Shown here: positions 9,601-16,959 of the stretch, in pieces
How positions within the stretch are numbered: the first letter of the stretch is position 1
Layout of the letters: each line of letters starts with the position of its first letter
Assembly: GCA_021792365.1 (NCBI GenBank)
Contig: JAJYUT010000006.1
Location: forward strand, 248,001-312,000
Direction: 5' to 3'
Length of the DNA stretch: 64,000 nt
Origin: Pseudomonadota bacterium
Lineage (GTDB): Bacteria > Pseudomonadota > Alphaproteobacteria > Dongiales > Dongiaceae
Position numbers and translations under genes: made by a program
Notes under the pieces: model-generated
Database searches by the model: none
What the model was told of the DNA's origin: nothing
Seen by the model: the letters and a program-made list of their open reading frames with translations, nothing else

Positions 9601-9653
9601 CCGGCCACCTCATCCGGCGCAAAGCTGGGCGGTCGCGTGGTCAGGACCGACAT
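6609..9653 (-). CDS. three-domain fusion: APH-type kinase, M23 peptidase domain, AGXT2L-like class III PLP enzyme
   Basis: A 1014-residue protein. Residues 20-340 form an aminoglycoside/hydroxylysine-kinase-like domain with HGDANDNN (206-213) and the DFG motif at 229-231. Residues about 425-545 form an M23 (LytM-type) domain with HLGLD (443-447), WGHLS (496-500) and HVH (533-535), so its zinc ligands look intact. Residues about 600-1014 are a class III aminotransferase fold with GSEAND, HGHTQALIDISPYKY, the PLP-contact Asp in ADEVQIGFGR (D825) and PLP lysine K855 (GKPIGNGHP). The ISPYK region resembles AGXT2L phospho-lyases, which eliminate phosphate and ammonia from phosphoethanolamine or 5-phosphohydroxylysine. 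A kinase next to a phospho-lyase suggests phosphorylation then elimination on an amino-alcohol (inference). No signal peptide is seen, so the M23 domain sits in an apparently cytoplasmic protein. Divergent from the Lrp/AsnC gene. Confidence 0.92.
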   Translation of the reverse strand: MSVLTTRPPSFAPDEVAGIARALYGLAGSLAPLDSERDQNFRLTEADGTSWVLKIANQAEDSQALAFQAALLRHAQAIDPDLPLPNLRPTLAGEDMGKARQRGGAEHFVRLVSWLPGQLFSSCSKTDEVHESLGEALGRLDRALQSFGHAGAHRVFDWDIRQAGRSRMRLAFIADRQQRAILEHFLERFETRVAPPLARLRAQVIHGDANDNNLLVDGPLGRRITGLIDFGDAIHSATIGELAVTCAYALLGEAAPIEVAGKIAAAYHHVYPLQSEELDLLFDLIAMRLVTSVTISASRRERAKENAYLNVSEAPAWAMLGRLRAMDPALATGMLRHACGFEGTPGAKAVVRWIAENRGRLHPVLDKPPVLLSKAKVPFGDPEHPIAKASAARQPDEAERLWREIAERDGLELGIGPWGEERPVYSAEAFRSVFAPDQRRSLHLGLDLFLPAGSNVRTPLDATILDLLETDLPLDYGHAVLLRHEADGLAFHSLWGHLSAQTVRNRKLGERLKAGDVIGQLGAPHENGNWQPHVHIQLITCEPACAADVIGAGEVRYRALWEELFPDPMQFAGLPPEALRAEGRPKGDLLKARESRLIRNLSVSYRKPLKIVRGEGVWLIDETGRAYLDCYNNVAQLGHSNPEIVETIARQAAMLNTNTRYLHDNVIAYAEALTATLPPKLKVAAFCCTGSEANDLALRMARTHTSARDVIALDWAYHGHTQALIDISPYKYKRKGGKGRPDTTWEAPLPDAYRAPVDWPRAEIGRRYAQPVAEIASRLAKEGRGLAAFIAESLPSSAGQIVLPEGYLKAAYEAARGAGAVVIADEVQIGFGRVGSHLWAFEAQDAIPDIITMGKPIGNGHPMAALVTTEEIAESFANGMEYFNTFGGNPVSCAVGLKVLEIIARDNLLRNASAIGADLLMRMRTLMNKHPAIGDVRGLGLMLGIDLVKDRTSKEPATERAGRVVERCRELGVLMGTDGPHDNVIKLRPALIFTQANADYLMQVLEQAFADTEE

Positions 9654-9672
9654 GGACTCTCCCCAAATGCGC

Positions 9673-9692
9673 CAATGGACCTCAAGCCATTG
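9673..9692. promoter_or_regulatory. inverted repeat between the fusion enzyme gene and the Lrp/AsnC gene
   Basis: CAATGG and CCATTG form perfect 6-bp arms around an 8-base spacer, 20 bases upstream of the start codon of the minus-strand fusion gene and about 90 bases upstream of the regulator. Its position in a divergent promoter region fits an operator for the adjacent Lrp/AsnC protein. This is inferred from symmetry and context only. Confidence 0.4.
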
Positions 9693-9782
9693 ACCTGTCG
9701 CTCAATTTGCTGAGGATGAGCGCCGAAAAGCAACCGCCCTTTTGGCTTCCGTGGCCGCCACTTTGATCACAGGCTCCGCCTG

Positions 9783-10205
9783 ATGCGTGCGCTCGATGAC
9801 AAGGACCGGCAGATCCTGGACCTGCTCCGGGCCGACGCCCGGCTTCCGCTGAAGAGCCTGGCGGCCAAGGTGGGGCTCGCCCGCTCGACGCTCCGCGATC
9901 GCCTGTCGCGGCTGGAGACGGACGGCATCATCCGCGGCTACCGCGCCGAGATCGCCGATGACGGGCCGGGCGTCTCGGCCTATCTCTTCATCCGGCTCAA
10001 GAGCACGCCGGCTCCCGACCTGATCGCATTTCTGCGCCGGATGCCGGCGGTCAAGTCGTGTGCATCCTTGACCGGCGATACCGACCTGCTCGTGGGGCTC
10101 GCTGCTCCCAGCACGGACCAGGTCAATTGGCTGCGCGACCGCATCGCCTCGCATGAAGCGGTGGCCGACTTGACGACATCGATCGTCCTCAATCGCGACA
10201 TCTGA
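9783..10205 (+). CDS. Lrp/AsnC family transcriptional regulator
   Basis: A 140-residue protein with the standard Lrp layout: an N-terminal winged helix-turn-helix (ALDDKDRQILDLL, then LAAKVGLARSTLRDRLSRLE at about 25-45) and a C-terminal RAM/AsnC ligand-binding domain. Length matches the family (about 140-160). It is transcribed away from the kinase/M23/PLP-enzyme fusion across a 129-base intergenic region holding an inverted repeat. Lrp-type regulators commonly sense amino acids and control the divergent catabolic gene, so this protein probably reports on the substrate or product of the fusion enzyme (inference). Confidence 0.93.
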   Translation: MRALDDKDRQILDLLRADARLPLKSLAAKVGLARSTLRDRLSRLETDGIIRGYRAEIADDGPGVSAYLFIRLKSTPAPDLIAFLRRMPAVKSCASLTGDTDLLVGLAAPSTDQVNWLRDRIASHEAVADLTTSIVLNRDI

Positions 10206-10330
10206 GCCGCGACTCGGGCACGACGGATTGCCCCGCACGGAGTCGCTGACTACAGTCCAGGTGACTGCGCTGTGACTCGGCAGCGCAGGCGGGGAGCTTG
10301 GGGACGACGGCGTTAGGGGGAGATGCGCCT

Positions 10331-11680
10331 ATGATCCTGCCGCCCAACCATCTGGCGCTGGTCGGTTACATGCGCCCGCCCGTCATGGCGATCGGCGATT
10401 CCATGTCCAACGGCGTCCGGTCGCTGACCATTTGCGACGAGCTGGCTGCCCTGTCGCCGGTCCAGCAATTCGCGGAGGCGGTTGGACTACCCATCACCAG
10501 GCCCGTCTATCCGCGGGAGGTCCTGTTCGATCTGGAGGCCATGGCACGAAAGGGGATTCTCTCCCTGTTCTCGCTCCAGTCCACCGTGCTGAAGAATGCG
10601 AAGACGTGGCTCACCGCGAAGCCGAAGGCAAAGCCGCTGTTCCACGACAACGTCGCCTGCGCCGGTGCCGACTGGTCCGACATGTTCGACCGCCGTGGCG
10701 GCGAGGCCCGCGCCGAAGCGCAGGCGGCCTTCGCCCAGCTTCAGGCCTCCGACAATCTCGACCTTGGCGCCCTCGCGCGCCTGTGGTTCAGCGTCAACGA
10801 CGCCTTCCTGCTCGATCCCAACGGCGGCACTGCCTTTGCCGAGACCGCTCAACTGTCGCAGCTTGAGCAGGTCGCATCCAGGCTGCCGGAGCGCCTGCTG
10901 GTCAACATCGGCGCCAATGAGGGCCTGTTCCGGTTCGGGATGCTCGGCGCTTACGACAGCACCGACTTCGATTTCGCCACTTGCGCGTGCGCCAGGGAGA
11001 TTGTTCGGCAGGCGCAGCGCCTCGGCGAATTCCTGGCGACTCATCTGCGCAATGATCTGAAGATCGTCTATTTCAATACCCTCGTGCGCCCCCGTGCCGT
11101 GCCGAATCTTGCTCCCTATCGGGACCAGGACTTCATCTCGAACACGACCCGCAAGGCACTCGCCGGCAAATACTACAGTGAGTACTCGACCAAGGTAGCC
11201 CTGCGCGCGCCCATAACGCCCAAGGCCATGAAAGCCTACGACCAGGTCATCAAGGCGGCGAACGACGCGGCCGTCGCGGCTATCCAGGCTGAGCTGTCCG
11301 GCACACCAATCAAGCTGGTCGTCGTCGATCTTTATACCGCCATCGACCGGTACGATTCGAAGCATTATGGCGACAGCCGCGCGATCGAGATCCGGAAATC
11401 GGGAAGGCTTGTGAAGCGCGTCACCAACCTGCCCTTCGCCTGCTCGGTGCTCAAGTTCCAGGGCGGCATGACGGGGCTCGACAACATGCACCCGTCGGCC
11501 ATCGGCTATGGCGCGATCGCCAACGAGATGATCAAGGCCTACAACGCGGCTGAAGGTGCGAGCATCCCGCTCATCGATCTTCCCGGCCTCTATCGGAAGG
11601 ACAGCCTGCTCCGGTCTCCGCCGAAATCGTGGGAGCCGCTCAACAGCCTGATATCGACGCTCGTGCCGTTCTTCATGTGA
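10331..11680 (+). CDS. SGNH/GDSL hydrolase-like protein
   Basis: A 449-residue protein. ATG 10331 is chosen because AGGGGGAG lies about 9 bases upstream; a TTG at 10298 would add 11 residues. SGNH-type motifs are visible in order: AIGDSMSNG near residue 20 (block I, nucleophile Ser), NIGANEG near the middle (block III region, normally GxND), and a C-terminal DNMHPSAIGYG (the DxxHP catalytic dyad). The protein is longer than a simple GDSL esterase (about 200-250 residues), with roughly 150 extra residues between blocks I and III. No signal peptide is apparent. It could be an esterase or acyl-hydrolase; substrate unknown. It stands alone, convergent with corA, whose stop is 10 bases away. Confidence 0.72.
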   Translation: MILPPNHLALVGYMRPPVMAIGDSMSNGVRSLTICDELAALSPVQQFAEAVGLPITRPVYPREVLFDLEAMARKGILSLFSLQSTVLKNAKTWLTAKPKAKPLFHDNVACAGADWSDMFDRRGGEARAEAQAAFAQLQASDNLDLGALARLWFSVNDAFLLDPNGGTAFAETAQLSQLEQVASRLPERLLVNIGANEGLFRFGMLGAYDSTDFDFATCACAREIVRQAQRLGEFLATHLRNDLKIVYFNTLVRPRAVPNLAPYRDQDFISNTTRKALAGKYYSEYSTKVALRAPITPKAMKAYDQVIKAANDAAVAAIQAELSGTPIKLVVVDLYTAIDRYDSKHYGDSRAIEIRKSGRLVKRVTNLPFACSVLKFQGGMTGLDNMHPSAIGYGAIANEMIKAYNAAEGASIPLIDLPGLYRKDSLLRSPPKSWEPLNSLISTLVPFFM

Positions 11681-11689
11681 AGGCGGCAC

Positions 11690-12661
11690 CTACAGCCAGC
11701 CGGCCTTCTTGAAGCGCCAGTACAGCACGACGCAGATGACCAGGATGACGGCGATCACGATGAAATAGCCGTATCGCCAGGTAAGCTCCGGCATGTAGTC
11801 GAAGTTCATGCCATAGATGCCGGCGATGGCGGTGGGGACCGCGAGCATCGCCGCCCAGGCCGCGAGCATGCGCATCACCTCGTTCTGGCGCCTGGCCGAC
11901 AGCAGCATCTTGGTTTCCACCACCGTCTTAACGCCTTCGCGCAACTGCTCGATGCGGTCCAGCAGGATCACGCAGTGGTCGTAGACATCGCGGAAATACG
12001 GGTGCGAATGCGGGTCGACGACCGGCACGTCGAACCGCTGCAGGCGCTGGCAGATATCCGGCAGCGGCGCCACGGCATGACGCAGCGCCGTCAGCTCCCG
12101 GCGCACGGTTGATATCTCGGCCAGCTCGTCACGGTCATCGACGGGGCTGAAGAGCGACTCCTCCAGTTCCTCGATCCGTTCCTCCAGCTGGTCGACTGCT
12201 GGGAAGTAGTTGTCGACGATGAAATCCATCAAGGCGTAGAGGATGAAATCCTCGCCCTGCCGCAGCATGCTGGGAGAGCTCTCGCAGCGTGCCCGGACCG
12301 CGGCATATGACCGGGATGCCCCGTGGCGCACGGTGATGACGTATCCGCGCCCGACGAACATGCAGGTCTCGCCCATCGCGAATTCATCGCCCACCTGCTG
12401 GAAGGTCTTCATCGCGAGGAACAGGGTTTCGCCATAAATCTCCAGCTTTGGCCGCTGGTGCGCCTTGTAGGCGTCCTCGATCGCAAGCTCGTGCAGCTTG
12501 AACTCCCGCTGCAGCTCGCCGAGCAGTTCCTGGTCCGGCTCATGAAGCCCGATCCAGATGACGCGCCCGGGCTGGACCTTCATGTCCTCCGGCTCGTTGA
12601 TGTCGAGATCCCGGATTTTGACGCCGCCCTCGTAGATGGCGCAATTGATGACTGGACCCAT
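11690..12661 (-). CDS. corA: CorA family magnesium/cobalt transport protein
   Basis: A 323-residue inner-membrane divalent cation channel. The signature YGMNF (283-287), followed by MPEL, sits between the two C-terminal membrane helices, and the chain ends with a short basic tail, as usual for CorA. The long N-terminal part is the cytoplasmic alpha/beta funnel domain. ATG 12661 is preceded by AGGAAG about 8 bases upstream; the frame is open further upstream, but that would run into the end of the sulfotransferase gene. Length agrees with the family (about 316-330). It probably takes up Mg2+ in a pentamer. Confidence 0.94.
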   Translation of the reverse strand: MGPVINCAIYEGGVKIRDLDINEPEDMKVQPGRVIWIGLHEPDQELLGELQREFKLHELAIEDAYKAHQRPKLEIYGETLFLAMKTFQQVGDEFAMGETCMFVGRGYVITVRHGASRSYAAVRARCESSPSMLRQGEDFILYALMDFIVDNYFPAVDQLEERIEELEESLFSPVDDRDELAEISTVRRELTALRHAVAPLPDICQRLQRFDVPVVDPHSHPYFRDVYDHCVILLDRIEQLREGVKTVVETKMLLSARRQNEVMRMLAAWAAMLAVPTAIAGIYGMNFDYMPELTWRYGYFIVIAVILVICVVLYWRFKKAGWL

Positions 12662-12810
12662 CCCTGGCTTCCTGAAAAAGCCGCAGATCGCGCGGCCAGC
12701 ATGCGTTCTTGCCCGATCCAGCCTTAATGCAAGGCTGCATCGGAGACAAGACAGTGAGCATCGCGCGCGCTTCGCCGGACGGCCCGGGTCATTGCAGGCC
12801 GTCGCGGTGA

Positions 12811-13653
12811 TCAAGGCTGGGTCCGCGGGACGCCAGGCCCGGCGATCTCGGCGGCGGCTCCGGTGCTCGCCTGGACCGCGTCCGCCGAATAGCCGTAGCG
12901 CCGGAAATCCTCCGCGTAAAGTCGCGCGATCCTCTGCCTCAGATCATCATCATAGAACGTGCTCGCCGGCGGCACGGCGGTGCGGGGGAAGTGCTTCAGG
13001 TCGGCGACCGACCCGTTTCGGGAGACACGCACCGTATGATGTTCCGAAGTGAATATGGGATCGGCGAAATCCGTGGCGGCGAGACCGAAGGAGTTCTCGA
13101 GCTCGCCCAACGCGGTCGCCAGTCCCGCCTCGATCTTGATGATCCGCGGCCTGACCCCGAACAGCACATGACGCTCCACGGGCGCCACCTGCACGCGGTG
13201 GTGAGGATCGCAGGAGCGAAGATCGCTCTGCTCCAGGAACGTCACGAACTCCCGAAACGAAAAGCGCCGGCGTCGGTCGAGCGATCGTTGAACGACCTTG
13301 CCGATCGCCTCGTCTGCATAGCCCGTACGATACGCGTGCAGATATGAGCTCACTGCGCGTTCAAGCGGGTCGCGCACGATTTTGACCACGTGGAACCGCC
13401 CGCGCGCGAAATCCTTCAGCCGGTCAAGGTAGCGGTCGGACTTCTGATAGTGGCGCAAACGGTATTTGTGGACCCAGCTATGATAGGCCAATGCCTCAGG
13501 CAGCAGCCCGTTATGCTGGAGCACCCACTTGATCACGGTGGTGCAGGCGGCCTTGTAGGACCACATGACCGCGAGATCCGCCGGCTCCACGAAGGCGATA
13601 TGCGAGTGCCGCAGCTCCCGATGCGTCGGCGGTAGAAAATACCTTAATCTCAT
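12811..13653 (-). CDS. sulfotransferase family 2 domain protein
   Basis: A 280-residue protein with PAPS-binding features: a 5'-phosphosulfate loop at about 32-42 (SYKAACTTVIKW, with K34) and a 3'-phosphate motif at 94-104 (RDPLERAVSSY). The segment DPHHRVQ resembles the DxHWxPQ-type sequence of family 2 carbohydrate sulfotransferases. No signal peptide or membrane anchor is seen, unlike the Golgi enzymes, so it is likely cytoplasmic and would sulfate a lipid-linked sugar or small acceptor. No PAPS synthesis genes (cysD/N/C) are in the window. It is the first gene of a minus-strand run ending in corA, 149 bases apart. Acceptor unknown. Confidence 0.82.
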   Translation of the reverse strand: MRLRYFLPPTHRELRHSHIAFVEPADLAVMWSYKAACTTVIKWVLQHNGLLPEALAYHSWVHKYRLRHYQKSDRYLDRLKDFARGRFHVVKIVRDPLERAVSSYLHAYRTGYADEAIGKVVQRSLDRRRRFSFREFVTFLEQSDLRSCDPHHRVQVAPVERHVLFGVRPRIIKIEAGLATALGELENSFGLAATDFADPIFTSEHHTVRVSRNGSVADLKHFPRTAVPPASTFYDDDLRQRIARLYAEDFRRYGYSADAVQASTGAAAEIAGPGVPRTQP

Positions 13654-13916
13654 CGTGTTAGGCCTGACTCGCCGGCGCTGTCGGGGCAGAGCGGTATCGT
13701 GGTTGTCAATGACGATGCTCTTGTTGCTGGTTGTGGCGGGCCTGTCAATCGATGCAAGCGTTCCCGGGTTGCGGATGATCGCCGCACGGATGGGCGCTAT
13801 ACAATCCGCGGCGGATTGGCTACCCTCTCAGGAGAAAATCAGAAATAACAAGCACTTGAGAGCATTGTCCGGCGTTTTTGAACCGGGCGCGCGCAGATTG
13901 CGACGGATGGATATGG

Positions 13917-14504
13917 ATGGACTTGCTGAGCGCAAGATCGGCGGACGCGGCGGCCAGTGACGGGCAGTTGCTGGCGCGGATCGCGCGCGGCGACAAGGAC
14001 GCGGTAACGGCGCTCTATCGCCGGCTCGAGCGGCCGCTCTTCGCCTTCCTGGTGAAGACATTGCGCGACCGCGAGGCAGCAGCCGACGTGCTGAACGAAA
14101 CCATGCTCGATGTCTGGCGTCAGGCCGGCCGCTTCGAAGGCAAGTCGTCGGTCACCACCTGGATCTACAGCATCGCCCACCACAAGGCGATCAGTTGGCT
14201 GCGCAAGCGGCGGGAAATGGAGTTGGACGAGGAAGCCGCTGCTCAGGTTGCCGATGACGCCCCGGCCGCCGACAGCGTGATCGCGGCGCAGGATCTGGCG
14301 CAGACCATCGCGCGCCTGATGGAAAGGCTCAGCGTGGACCATCGCGTCGTGCTGCAATTGGCCTATTTCCAGGAATTCAGCGTCGGCCAGATCGCCGAGA
14401 TCCTGGATTGTCCTGAGAACACGGTGAAGACTCGCATGTTTTACGCCCGGCAGCGCCTGCGCGCGCTGCTTGAAGCAGAAGGTATCCAGGGAGCCGCCGC
14501 ATGA
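13917..14504 (+). CDS. RNA polymerase sigma factor, ECF subfamily
   Basis: A 195-residue ECF sigma factor. Region 2 lies at about 15-85 (LLARIARGDKDAVTALYRRL, then WIYSIAHHKAISWLRKRR) and region 4 near the C-terminus (FSVGQIAEILDCPENTVKTR), connected by a short acidic linker; region 3 is absent as usual. The start is uncertain: ATG 13917 has no clear ribosome site, and the frame is open to a TTG at 13878 that would add 13 residues. It shares an ATGA overlap with the anti-sigma gene, so the two are translationally coupled. Target promoter sequences are not recognisable upstream. Confidence 0.92.
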   Translation: MDLLSARSADAAASDGQLLARIARGDKDAVTALYRRLERPLFAFLVKTLRDREAAADVLNETMLDVWRQAGRFEGKSSVTTWIYSIAHHKAISWLRKRREMELDEEAAAQVADDAPAADSVIAAQDLAQTIARLMERLSVDHRVVLQLAYFQEFSVGQIAEILDCPENTVKTRMFYARQRLRALLEAEGIQGAAA

Positions 14505-15166
14505 CACGCGATCGGCATCATCAGGGGCCGCTCGAGCCGCAGGAGGTCGAAGAGCTGCTGCCCTGGTATGTGACGGGCCGCGTCTCGCGCGAAGACGCAA
14601 AGGGAATCGAAGCCGGATTGAAGGCGATGCCGGATTTGACCGGCAAGCTCGCCGACGTACAGCGCGAGCGCGAAGCCGTGGCACGCGCCGCCGAGGCGGT
14701 CGAGCCCGCGCCACCGGAAAACCTGCAGCGTCTGCTCCAGCAGGTGGAGACGACCCGCCAGTGGCGCGTGCCGCGCACCGACGGTCAGACGCACGCCAGC
14801 GGTCGGCTCAAGGCCGCCATCGGCCGGAGCATCGTCTGGCAGGCCGCCTTTGCACTGGCCTGCGTTGCGATCGTCTTCCTGGGAATCCAGGTATACAACC
14901 CGCCGGCACCTGGCGAACTCGGGCTCGCGACCCGCATCGGCGATCCCGGCGACGTGACCCTGCTGGTGACTTTCCAGCCGGACGCCAGGACCGGAGACGT
15001 CGCGGCTCTCTTGACGAGCGTGAACGCGGCCATTATCGGCGGCCCGAAGCCGGATGGTGCCTATGTGGTGCAGATCCCGGCGGGCAGGGCTGGCCACATC
15101 GACGCCGTCACGGCCAGCCTGCTCTCCCGCCAGGATCTGGTCGCGGCCGTCTTGCGCCAGGAATAA
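14501..15166 (+). CDS. anti-sigma factor with single membrane span and propeptide-like C-terminal domain
   Basis: A 221-residue partner of the ECF sigma factor, overlapping its stop by four bases (ATGA). The N-terminal cytoplasmic part has the ELLPWYVTGRVS pattern common at the start of zinc-less anti-sigma domains; the HxxxCxxC zinc motif is absent. One hydrophobic helix spans about 110-130. The periplasmic part (about 145-221) has a beta-alpha-beta look (VTLLVTFQPDA, GAYVVQIPAG) resembling inhibitor I9/subtilase propeptide-type domains. It presumably holds the sigma factor at the membrane until an envelope signal arrives; the signal is unknown. Confidence 0.85.
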   Translation: MTRDRHHQGPLEPQEVEELLPWYVTGRVSREDAKGIEAGLKAMPDLTGKLADVQREREAVARAAEAVEPAPPENLQRLLQQVETTRQWRVPRTDGQTHASGRLKAAIGRSIVWQAAFALACVAIVFLGIQVYNPPAPGELGLATRIGDPGDVTLLVTFQPDARTGDVAALLTSVNAAIIGGPKPDGAYVVQIPAGRAGHIDAVTASLLSRQDLVAAVLRQE

Positions 15167-15275
15167 GTCTCCCAGGGATAGGTCACCCTCTCCCAGCCGG
15201 GGCGGCGTCCAGCCACTTGGCAGCGGCGGCAAGCTGCGGCCATGATGTCGCCGTGAAATCAGCGTCCGGGACGCC

Positions 15276-16043
15276 ATGAACCAGATCGCCGCAGAGCCGC
15301 GCGCCTTTCCCCATGATGGCCTGAAAGCGGGAGAGGTCGCGCTCATCCTGATCGACATGCAGCGCGACTTCCTGGAGCCGCAAGGCTATCTGGCGGGGAT
15401 GGGCTACGATCTCGACGGCGTCCGGACGGTGATCGGGCCGGCGCAGCGCCTGCTCGGCGCGGCCCGCACCGCTGGCCTTTGCATCATCCATACCCGCCAG
15501 GGCTACCGGCCGGACCTTGCCGAGGTCCCTGCGCACAAGCTTGCGCGCATCCGGGCGGGCCAATCCGCCATTGGCAGGCCCGGGCCGCTCGGCCGTTTCC
15601 TGATCCGCGGCGAGCCTGGCTTCCAGATCATCGCCGAACTGGCGCCCGCGCCCGGAGAGTTCGTTGTCGACAAGACCGCGAACAGCGCGTTTTGGGGAAC
15701 CGATCTTGCAGCCATCCTCGCCGCGCGCGGCATCCGCGCCCTGATCGTGGCCGGCGTCACCACCGATGTCTGCGTTCATTGCACGCTCCGCGAAGCCAAT
15801 GACCGCGGCTTCGAATGCCTGCTGGCGCGCGACGCTTGCGGCTCCGGAGATGCGCAGGCGCACCGCGCCGCGTTGCACATGGTGACCGTGGAGGACGGCG
15901 TCTTCGGCGTGCTGGCAGATGTCGACGCGATCGCCGCCGCGCTGGACCGCATGGAGCGAGCCCCCGTGGCGCCAACGCCCGCGCCAAGCGCATGGCAGGC
16001 CGCGCCGGAGGAGCCCGGCGATCTGGGCGACTGGTCGATCTGA
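15276..16043 (+). CDS. isochorismatase-like cysteine hydrolase
   Basis: A 255-residue cysteine hydrolase of the isochorismatase/nicotinamidase superfamily. The catalytic triad is visible: D27 (ALILIDMQRDFL), K133 (VVDKTANSAF) and C166 (AGVTTDVCVHCT), the last preceded by the usual non-proline cis-peptide region. Sequence around the active site (TDVCVHCTLREANDRGF) is like the RutB/biuret hydrolase group, so an amidase acting on a carbamoyl or ureido compound is more likely than isochorismatase itself. A Pro/Ala-rich tail of about 35 residues follows the domain. The alpha/beta-hydrolase-like gene begins 52 bases later on the same strand. Confidence 0.88.
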   Translation: MNQIAAEPRAFPHDGLKAGEVALILIDMQRDFLEPQGYLAGMGYDLDGVRTVIGPAQRLLGAARTAGLCIIHTRQGYRPDLAEVPAHKLARIRAGQSAIGRPGPLGRFLIRGEPGFQIIAELAPAPGEFVVDKTANSAFWGTDLAAILAARGIRALIVAGVTTDVCVHCTLREANDRGFECLLARDACGSGDAQAHRAALHMVTVEDGVFGVLADVDAIAAALDRMERAPVAPTPAPSAWQAAPEEPGDLGDWSI

Positions 16044-16095
16044 GTCCGTTCCGTTACACTGGGACGCGCTGCGGCAGCGTGGAGCCGATCCGACC

Positions 16096-16947
16096 ATGTC
16101 GCGATGGAACAGCGCCGGGCCCACTCGAATACTGCTTGGCATACTTGCTGTCGCGCTGCTCGCCGGCATGTCGCCAAAGCCCCCTGCCCGGACCATAGAG
16201 GCCACCCCCGCCGCCTATCAGGCCTGGCGCAATGCATTGGTGGAGGTCGGCCCCAATCTGGCGGCACCCGGCCATCTCGGCTTCTTCGGGCGCCTGCGTC
16301 ATATCGAGCGGTTCCTTGCCCACATCCCCGCCGACGCGAAACTGCCCGCCGTGCTCTACCTGCACGACTGCCCCGGCCTGAAGATCGAGGCGGTGCGCGA
16401 TGTCGATGAGTTGGCCGCCGCCGGATTCGCAGTCTTCGCACCTGACAGCTTCGACAGCCGTGATCGCAAGTCCGATTGCGTGCGGTTCGAGTATGTCGCT
16501 GGCCTCAACCCCGATGCGTATCTGCAGCGGCAGTCGGAGATCCTGGTCGCGCTCACCGAAATGACGAAGCTGCCCTGGATCGACGGCTCGTCCATCATCC
16601 TCTATGGCCTGGGCGAAGGCGCGCTCGCGGCGGCGAACTATCCAGGAGATGAATTCCGCGGCGTCGTCCTGACCGGCTGGACCTGCGGCGCGGCGCAATA
16701 TCCGCAGGAGGTGGCGGGCCTGAAGACGCCGACGGACACCCCGGTCCTTGCCTTGGTCTCGCGCTACGATCCCTGGTTCGATCGCAACGGCCGGGCCGGC
16801 AATTGCGGCGCCTACATGGCCGGCCGCAAATATGCGCAATCGGTCGTGATCGAGAGCCAGGGACTCCACCACATCACCTGGTCCGACGGGCGCGCCCGCG
16901 AGGCGGTCCGCCGCTTCGTCACGTCGCTGAAGCCGCCCCGGCTCTGA
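16096..16947 (+). CDS. exported alpha/beta-hydrolase-like protein without a recognisable nucleophile
   Basis: A 283-residue protein starting at ATG 16096. An N-terminal hydrophobic helix (about 10-25, RILLGILAVALLAG) is a signal peptide or anchor. The body looks like a dienelactone-hydrolase-type fold: LPAVLYLHDCPG, then FAVFAPDSFDS, a nucleophile-elbow position YGLGEGALAA, an acid region VSRYDPWF and a late His (GLHHITW). The elbow reads G-L-G-E-G, so the expected Ser, Cys or Asp nucleophile is replaced by Gly. It may be a non-catalytic or unusual member. Function unknown; it follows the isochorismatase-like gene on the same strand. Confidence 0.75.
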   Translation: MSRWNSAGPTRILLGILAVALLAGMSPKPPARTIEATPAAYQAWRNALVEVGPNLAAPGHLGFFGRLRHIERFLAHIPADAKLPAVLYLHDCPGLKIEAVRDVDELAAAGFAVFAPDSFDSRDRKSDCVRFEYVAGLNPDAYLQRQSEILVALTEMTKLPWIDGSSIILYGLGEGALAAANYPGDEFRGVVLTGWTCGAAQYPQEVAGLKTPTDTPVLALVSRYDPWFDRNGRAGNCGAYMAGRKYAQSVVIESQGLHHITWSDGRAREAVRRFVTSLKPPRL

Positions 16948-16959
16948 TCGCGGCTCCGG

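Noticed and set aside
13709-13960. Possible 83-residue gene with hydrophobic start before the ECF sigma gene
   Set aside because: It overlaps the sigma factor start, has no ribosome site and no recognisable family; more likely leader sequence.
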